Origin: JABMMZ01 sp040386935
Lineage (GTDB): Bacteria > Bacteroidota > Bacteroidia > NS11-12g > UBA955
Assembly: GCA_040386935.1 (NCBI GenBank)
Contig: JAZKEQ010000030.1
Coordinates: 1-64,000 of the forward strand
DNA length: 64,000 bases
Direction of reading: 5' to 3'
A program made the position numbers and the translations under genes. The number at the start of each line of letters is the position of its first letter. Within the stretch, counting starts at the first letter, position 1. Below, piece after piece: positions 58,824 through 64,000 of this stretch. The notes under the pieces were generated by a model. The model did not search any database. It saw nothing but the letters and a program-made list of their open reading frames with translations, and was not told the origin of the DNA.

Positions 58824-60296
58824 TTACCCTTTTGAAATAAAGACTTTTGCTTTAAGCAATATGGGCGACAGGTATTCATCTTCAGTTGAAGGTTGAACCG
58901 CTGTATGGTAGTTAGCTAATAACTTTTCTACGGCTGATGATGAGCGCGATGGTCTTCTGTATTCAATAGCGCGTGCTGCAGTAATTAATTCAATGGCAAT
59001 GACCTGCCAAACATTTTCACAAACTCGGTACAGTTTTGTAGCGGCATTTGCTCCCATGCTCACGTGGTCCTCTTGTCCGTTGCTGCTTACAATGCTATCG
59101 ATACTTGCAGGTGTACACAATTGTTTATTCTGACTCACGATACCGGCAGCGGTGTATTGGGCAATCATCAATCCACTTTCGAGTCCTGCATTTTTTGCAA
59201 GGAAAGGCGGAAGACCTCTTAAACCACTGATCAATTGATAGGTTCTGCGTTCAGAAATATTAGCGAGTTCAGCAAGTGCCATGGCTGCAAAGTCTAAGGC
59301 AAGGGCAAGTGTTTGTCCGTGAAAATTACCGGCACTGATGATCATGTCTTCATCTGCAAATACATTCGGATTATCGGTAACCGCATTTATTTCATTTTCA
59401 AAAATAGTATTGGCATAGTTGATGGCATCTCTGCTCGCTCCGTGAACCTGAGGAATGCAGCGGAAAGAGTAGGGGTCCTGTACCTGTGTTTTGGTTTGTT
59501 TGATGATTTCGCTGTCATTCAAAATGGCGACAATATCTGCCGCTGTTTGTATTTGCCCCGACTGGTTGCGAATGGTATGCGTATAAGGCAGAAAAGGTTC
59601 TATCCTTGCATCAAATGCATCAATACTTAAAGCCGCAGTGGTATTGGATTGTTTGATAATTTTATCGGCTTCCCACAAACAAGCTACCCCATAAGCACTC
59701 ATGAATTGTGTGCCGTTAATTAAAGCCAAACCTTCTTTCGGTCCCAGTGTTACCGGTGTTAAACCATGCATGTCCAATACAGTTTTTGCATCAGTAATCA
59801 TGTTGTTATGCCACACATGTCCTTCACCAATCAATGGTAAGCAAAGATGGGCCAATGGGGCTAAATCGCCCGAAGCGCCTAATGATCCTTGCTGATAGAC
59901 CACAGGCACAATGCCGTAATTATAAAAATCAATTAAACGTTGAACAGTTGAAAGTTGCACACCCGAGTAGCCATAAGAAAGAGACTGTGCTTTTAATAAC
60001 AACATCAGGCGAATGATAGGTGCAGGTACATATTCACCAGTTCCACAGGCATGTGAACGCAACAGGTTGTATTGTAATTGCGCCAATTGATCATTCGGTA
60101 TTACAGTATTACAAAGTGAGCCAAAACCTGTATTGATGCCATAGATGACTGCCTGCTCTTTTGCCAGTTTTTGTTGCAGGTAGTTGTATGATTTTTCTAT
60201 GTTGGCTTTTGCTCCTTCTGATAATTCGAGCTTGGCCCCTGAATTAACAAAAGTTGCGAGCAACTGAAGTGTAATGGGATGACCTATTTGAAACAT
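58824..60296 (-). CDS. hutH: Histidine ammonia-lyase
   Basis: 490 aa. Deaminates histidine to urocanate. The Ala141-Ser142-Gly143 triplet in GSLGASGDLAPLAHL forms the MIO cofactor; YGINTGFG (~52-59), NGTQFMSA and FHGQTLALALDF segments match HAL. It lies 28 nt downstream of hisS; no other hut gene follows in the window. Confidence 0.95.
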   Translation of the reverse strand: MFQIGHPITLQLLATFVNSGAKLELSEGAKANIEKSYNYLQQKLAKEQAVIYGINTGFGSLCNTVIPNDQLAQLQYNLLRSHACGTGEYVPAPIIRLMLLLKAQSLSYGYSGVQLSTVQRLIDFYNYGIVPVVYQQGSLGASGDLAPLAHLCLPLIGEGHVWHNNMITDAKTVLDMHGLTPVTLGPKEGLALINGTQFMSAYGVACLWEADKIIKQSNTTAALSIDAFDARIEPFLPYTHTIRNQSGQIQTAADIVAILNDSEIIKQTKTQVQDPYSFRCIPQVHGASRDAINYANTIFENEINAVTDNPNVFADEDMIISAGNFHGQTLALALDFAAMALAELANISERRTYQLISGLRGLPPFLAKNAGLESGLMIAQYTAAGIVSQNKQLCTPASIDSIVSSNGQEDHVSMGANAATKLYRVCENVWQVIAIELITAARAIEYRRPSRSSSAVEKLLANYHTAVQPSTEDEYLSPILLKAKVFISKG

Positions 60297-60324
60297 GGGT
60301 TGAAAAGATTATTTGATGAATGAA

Positions 60325-61674
60325 TTAGAGCCAATGAAAATTGGTGATATCGTTTTGACTGATGGTGGATTGTTCACCGCTGTTTAAATTTTTAACGGTA
60401 ACCTGCTGTTGTGCCATTTCGTTGGCGCCTATTATTACAGCCCATTGAATGTTTTTGGCATTGGCATAATCCAGTTGTTTTTTTAATTTAGAAGTGTCGG
60501 GATATACTTCGGTTCTTACACCTTTTAAACGCAGTGCATCGGCAAATGGCATGCAATATGGAAAGGCTTCCTTGTCCATACAACAAAATAAAACATCTGT
60601 AAATTTAGCGCCTTCAGCAGGGAATAAATTCAACTCTTCCATCACATCGTAAATGCGGTCGATGCCAAAAGAAATGCCTATGCCTGAAATGCCTTTTAAA
60701 CCGAATACACCTGTCAAGTCATCGTAGCGCCCACCGCCACTGATGCTACCCATTTTTACTTCGGTAGGAATGACTTCAAAAATACAACCGGTATAGTAGT
60801 CGAGGCCGCGGGCCAGACTGCCATCCAGGAATACCTGAGTAGTTTGTCCATTGAGCAGATTAAGCAATTCAGAAAGGTCGGCAATGGCTTTGCGCGCATT
60901 GTCGGTGTCGGGTAATGAAGCGGCAATATTATTGAGAGTGTCAGTCGTAAATTCTTTTTTCTCGAGCAATGAAAGGATGATATTGCATTGATGACTACTC
61001 AATCCCAGGGTAATTAATTCATTTGTTACGCCATCAAGCCCAATTTTATCGGCCTTGTCAATGATGACTGTAATGGTTTTAAAGTGTTGCGAAGCGTTGG
61101 CTTTTTCAACTACCGCTTCTAAAAGTTTGCGGTGATTGATGCGGATTTCGTAGCCGGTTAATTTCAGTGCGGCAAATACCCTTTGGTATATTTTAACAAA
61201 GTCGGCTTCGCACATCAAAGAGGCTGTTCCCAGTACATCGGCATCGCATTGCCAGAACTCGCGGTAACGACCCTTTTGAGGGCGGTCAGCACGCCAAACA
61301 GGTTGCATCTGGTAGCGTTTGAAAGGGAAGTGCACTTCATTTTGATTCATGACAACATAGCGCGCTAACGGTACTGTTAAGTCGTAACGCAACCCTTTTT
61401 CAGAAATATGTGAGGTGAGTTTTTTAGATTCAAAATTATCGCTGGAAATATCTTTTAAATAATCACCACTGTTCAGAATTTTAAAGATTAACTGATCACC
61501 TTCATCACCGTATTTTCCTGTAAGGGTACTCAGGTTTTCCATGGTAGGTGTTTCCAATTGCATAAAGCCGAACGACTGATATACCTGCTCGATGGTCGAC
61601 AGGATATACTTGCGTTTGGCCATTGTATTGGGGCCAAAATCTCTGGTGCCTCTAGGTATGCCGGGTTTACTCAT
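60325..61674 (-). CDS. hisS: Histidyl-tRNA synthetase
   Basis: 449 aa class II synthetase. Start MSKPGIPRGTRDFGPN; motif 1 region, motif 2 FKRYQMQPVWRADRPQKGRYREFWQCDADV, histidine-A loop LARGLDYYTG and motif 3 GISFGIDRIYDVM are present (motif 2 spans more residues than shown in its core WRADRPQKGR). The first of two in-frame Mets lies upstream of the likely transcription start (-7 box 61703-61696), so the second is chosen. Operon with hutH. Confidence 0.95.
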   Translation of the reverse strand: MSKPGIPRGTRDFGPNTMAKRKYILSTIEQVYQSFGFMQLETPTMENLSTLTGKYGDEGDQLIFKILNSGDYLKDISSDNFESKKLTSHISEKGLRYDLTVPLARYVVMNQNEVHFPFKRYQMQPVWRADRPQKGRYREFWQCDADVLGTASLMCEADFVKIYQRVFAALKLTGYEIRINHRKLLEAVVEKANASQHFKTITVIIDKADKIGLDGVTNELITLGLSSHQCNIILSLLEKKEFTTDTLNNIAASLPDTDNARKAIADLSELLNLLNGQTTQVFLDGSLARGLDYYTGCIFEVIPTEVKMGSISGGGRYDDLTGVFGLKGISGIGISFGIDRIYDVMEELNLFPAEGAKFTDVLFCCMDKEAFPYCMPFADALRLKGVRTEVYPDTSKLKKQLDYANAKNIQWAVIIGANEMAQQQVTVKNLNSGEQSTISQNDITNFHWL

Positions 61675-61695
61675 GGATAGGGGTTTAAAACGATG

Positions 61696-61703
61696 CAAAA
61701 GTA
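61696..61703 (-). promoter_or_regulatory. -7 box of hisS
   Basis: TACTTTTG on the minus strand, 21 nt before the chosen ATG and at the upstream ATG (61698), which excludes that one as start. Confidence 0.5.
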
Positions 61704-61744
61704 AGCAAAATGGGTTAATAGTTATTGAGTTATTCGTTATTGTA

Positions 61745-61930
61745 AGTCCCGACTCTTCGAGATTAAATTACTAAGCTAACAGCAAATCTCACTAATTCCT
61801 AATCCCTCAATCCTAATCCTGTTATTAGTTAATAGTTATAAGTTAGTAAAGTACCAGTACTTTGGGATTAAATTACTGAGCTAACAGGAAATCTCACTAA
61901 TTCCTATCCCCTCAATCCTAACCCCTAATA
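61745..61930. repeat. 105-bp tandem duplication
   Basis: 61761-61820 and 61866-61925 are near-identical 60-bp segments (ATTAAATTACTxAGCTAACA core), offset 105 bp. The left flank of the first copy has the hairpin TCCCGACTCTTCGAGA. Intergenic. Confidence 0.75.
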
Positions 61931-61991
61931 ACTAAATCAAATATGGATTTTTTTAAAATTGTAATATATTCGCTTTTAAAATTTAATCAAT

Positions 61992-62411
61992 ATGGGATAC
62001 GAAGTACATGTAGTAAGAAAAAATGATTTTGAAAATGACGAAGAAGAATCGAACATTACCATGGAAGAATGGAAACATTTGGTAGAATCAACACCCGAAT
62101 TAACCTGGGAACAGTTTGCAGGAGATACTGCAGAACTTGATTATAAATACTGTTATTGGTTAGCGCATCCTGAGCAAGATGAAAGCAATAGACCGTGGTT
62201 TGATTTTTTCGGAGGCTCTATCAATACAAAGTGGACAGACCCTGCCTGCATGAAATTATTGTTGGGTATTGCTGAGCAGCTCAATGCCAAGTTGATAGGT
62301 GATGATGGTGAAATCTATACCATGAAAGAAATTATTGCTATGGAAGATTACAACAATCAACCAACACCCTCGCCAACTCCTGAAAAGAAACCCTTTTGGA
62401 AGTTCTGGTGA
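61992..62411 (+). CDS. Small conserved hypothetical, cytoplasmic
   Basis: 139 aa, starts MGYEVHVVRKNDFENDEEES. Contains acidic patches and a Trp-rich core (MEEWKHLVESTPELTWEQFA, YCYWLAHPEQDESNRPWFDF), and a Pro-rich/KKPFWKFW tail. Pattern recalls barnase-inhibitor-like or immunity-type proteins but no family is certain. Stands alone before ftsK. Confidence 0.6.
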   Translation: MGYEVHVVRKNDFENDEEESNITMEEWKHLVESTPELTWEQFAGDTAELDYKYCYWLAHPEQDESNRPWFDFFGGSINTKWTDPACMKLLLGIAEQLNAKLIGDDGEIYTMKEIIAMEDYNNQPTPSPTPEKKPFWKFW

Positions 62412-62538
62412 TTGTCATAACAGGGGAGTAAGTACCCTGATCTTAGCTTAGTATATCGCCATTCCATTAATCTGCACACAAATTTTTATTTGTGGATTTG
62501 TAATTGATAATTGTAATAAATAAACTGCTGCTTCGTTT

Positions 62539-62546
62539 TAATTTTG
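62539..62546 (+). promoter_or_regulatory. -7 box of ftsK
   Basis: TAATTTTG, 17 nt before the ATG; nearest TTG upstream is 25 nt away, a long spacer. Confidence 0.4.
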
Positions 62547-62563
62547 CCTTTTAGCATATTTAC

Positions 62564-64000
62564 ATGGCCACCAAAAAAAGTAATAGTTTCAGGAATGCGG
62601 CAGATGACTTTACTCCCGATGAAAAAGTCAAACAAAAACCTATTGCTTTAAGCAAGTTTGAATGGGTGAGGGACGAGCGCACTCACAAAATTCTGGGCGC
62701 GTTTTTTATTCTCTTTTCTCTGTTTTTATTTGCAGCTTTCACTTCTCACATCATCAACCTTTCCCGATTCGAAACCGATCAGGATATTTTGATGAGCAGT
62801 AACTGGAAATGGTTTAAAGCCAATAATGAAAGAGGTGCTGCCAATATGATGGGGTATTTGGGCGCTTGGTTCAGTCATTTGTTTATTCACAAATGGTTTG
62901 GTGTTTCATCTTATATTTTATTGTTGACATTTTTCACCATTGGTACGCGACTGCTGTTCAAATGGCAGGTGTATCCAATGACCAAAATATTGCGTTACAG
63001 TTTCTTCACCATTGTTTGGGTATCGGTATTAATGGGATTTATTTTTCACAACAACAATATTTTCATGGGAGGTGGATTTGGTTACTTCGGTTTCATGTGG
63101 TTGAAAAGTTTAGCAGGTACTTTTGGTGCAGCCATTATTTTACTCATGTATGCTTTGGTGTTCCTTATTCTTGTTTACAACATCGATTTAAGATTCGGTA
63201 AAAACATCAAGTCGAATATTGAAGAAGATGATGCCTTGAAAGTGCCTTTCTCTGATCACGAAACAGAAGCTGAAAGTATTAAGCAGCATTATCAGGAACA
63301 ACAGGAGCAGGTAGCAGAAGAAATAGTACCTGATTTAGCCAACTCTAATTTAGTTGAAGAAGAAGATGGCATACAATTGCATACCATCAGTGACAATATA
63401 GAAGATGAAGTAATTGCTGAAGCCATTGATGAAATAGAAACAGGTGCCAATATTACTGAAGATATTGTGCCTGCAGTTATCAGTTTTAATGTTGAACCGG
63501 TAAAAGAAAAGAAAGTTGAAAAACCTGCTGACTTTGAATTAAAAATAGAACAACACGAGGAAGAAGAATATGTGCCGGAAGTAGCAGCAACACCTTTAGT
63601 AGCTGAGCGCACAGCGAGTTTGGATGAACCGTATGACCCAACGCTTGATTTGCCGGGCTTTCAGTTTCCTACTATTGATTTGTTACAAGAATACGAGTTT
63701 ACCAAAACTGAAGTTGACAGAACAGAATTGGAAACCAGCAAAAATCTAATTGTTGAAACACTTAAAAATTACAACATCGCGATTTCTGAAATAAGAGCCA
63801 ATATTGGCCCAACAGTGACTTTGTACGAAATAGTACCGGCTCCGGGTGTTAAGATATCGCGTATTAAAAATTTGGAGGATGACATTGCATTGAGCCTTGC
63901 GGCTTTGGGTATTCGTATCATCGCACCGATTCCGGGTCGCGGTACGATTGGTATTGAAGTGCCAAACAAAAAACCGGAAATGGTGCCTATGCGCAGCATG
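62564..64000 (+). CDS. ftsK: DNA translocase FtsK (5' part; continues beyond window)
   Basis: At least 479 codons. MATKKSNSFRNAADDFTPDE start; N-terminal membrane domain with TM segments near 48-65, ~105-125, ~130-150 and ~165-190; then an acidic linker (EEDDAL..., EEEDGIQ), and the beginning of the motor's alpha domain (NYNIAISEIRANIGPTVTLYEI, KISRIKNLEDDIALSLAA, RIIAPIPGRGTIGIEVPN). The ATPase Walker motifs would follow off the edge. It moves DNA at the septum and activates Xer recombination, which ties in with xerC at the other end. Confidence 0.95.
   Translation, partial: MATKKSNSFRNAADDFTPDEKVKQKPIALSKFEWVRDERTHKILGAFFILFSLFLFAAFTSHIINLSRFETDQDILMSSNWKWFKANNERGAANMMGYLGAWFSHLFIHKWFGVSSYILLLTFFTIGTRLLFKWQVYPMTKILRYSFFTIVWVSVLMGFIFHNNNIFMGGGFGYFGFMWLKSLAGTFGAAIILLMYALVFLILVYNIDLRFGKNIKSNIEEDDALKVPFSDHETEAESIKQHYQEQQEQVAEEIVPDLANSNLVEEEDGIQLHTISDNIEDEVIAEAIDEIETGANITEDIVPAVISFNVEPVKEKKVEKPADFELKIEQHEEEEYVPEVAATPLVAERTASLDEPYDPTLDLPGFQFPTIDLLQEYEFTKTEVDRTELETSKNLIVETLKNYNIAISEIRANIGPTVTLYEIVPAPGVKISRIKNLEDDIALSLAALGIRIIAPIPGRGTIGIEVPNKKPEMVPMRSM

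Noticed and set aside
62412..62563. Terminator after the 139-aa gene
   Set aside because: The AGGGG/CCCT-like match is short and lacks a T tract.
1..64000. tRNA or rRNA genes
   Set aside because: No cloverleaf-like segment with T-loop GTTCRANYC and matched acceptor stem was seen.

Overview
This window is a chromosomal segment of a Bacteroidota bacterium. The signs are genes with the phylum's -33 TTG / -7 TAnnTTTG promoter, very few Shine-Dalgarno sites, PorZ and C-terminal sorting domains of the type IX secretion system (T9SS), SusCD-free housekeeping blocks, and many lipoproteins with Bacteroidota-type lipoboxes. The gene set (hppD, hutH, alpha-oxoamine synthase, MbnP/MbnH pair, DUF6913, TIGR03643 protein) fits a Chitinophagales-like environmental lineage, but I cannot place it to genus. 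A run of 10 Ns at 222-231 shows the sequence is a draft scaffold.

Layout. 1-11.6 kb is core: xerC and rpsU, an acyl-CoA dehydrogenase, a ComEA-like helix-hairpin-helix protein, a serine palmitoyltransferase/capnine-synthase-type enzyme, an FAD oxidoreductase, a saccharopine dehydrogenase, the rpsP-rimM-trmD operon, a DEDD exonuclease and a thiolase. 11.7-24.2 kb is an accessory block almost entirely on the minus strand: a LytTR regulator with a degenerate receiver, a HigBA toxin-antitoxin pair sitting in the remains of a tfoX-like gene, lipoproteins and membrane proteins of unknown role, a PhyH dioxygenase and an alpha/beta hydrolase. It ends in an AT-rich operon of two AlkB-like 2-oxoglutarate oxygenases plus an endonuclease V homologue, with a leucine-rich-repeat protein downstream and a strict 21-bp tandem array upstream. 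This operon is the best candidate here for an undescribed system.

24.7-27.8 kb holds a beta carbonic anhydrase and a bestrophin channel, divergent from a TetR regulator with a clear palindromic operator, and then an Hsp20 chaperone. 27.8-30.5 kb is mostly noncoding repeat sequence around one outer-membrane protein. 30.5-49.8 kb returns to core functions: ftsE, ung, ligA, dapA, hppD, porZ-recO, fbp, lysC and rnz, with a TlpA-type thioredoxin protein and two OmpA-family proteins. 50-53.5 kb has small lipoproteins and a beta-helix T9SS cargo protein flanked by repeats. 53.6-57.3 kb is a metal-linked region: an MbnP/MbnH pair, two Cys-rich exported proteins and a CDF efflux pump. The right end has a Ca3427-like binding protein, a haem-binding protein, hutH, hisS and the 5' part of ftsK.

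Two genome-level traits recur. Dispersed hairpin repeats occupy the intergenic gaps: a ~142-bp element in two inverted copies plus a fragment, and 16-bp TCCCGA..TCGGGA hairpins. Several genes have a -7 box ending only 4-11 nt before the start codon, which implies leaderless or nearly leaderless mRNAs.
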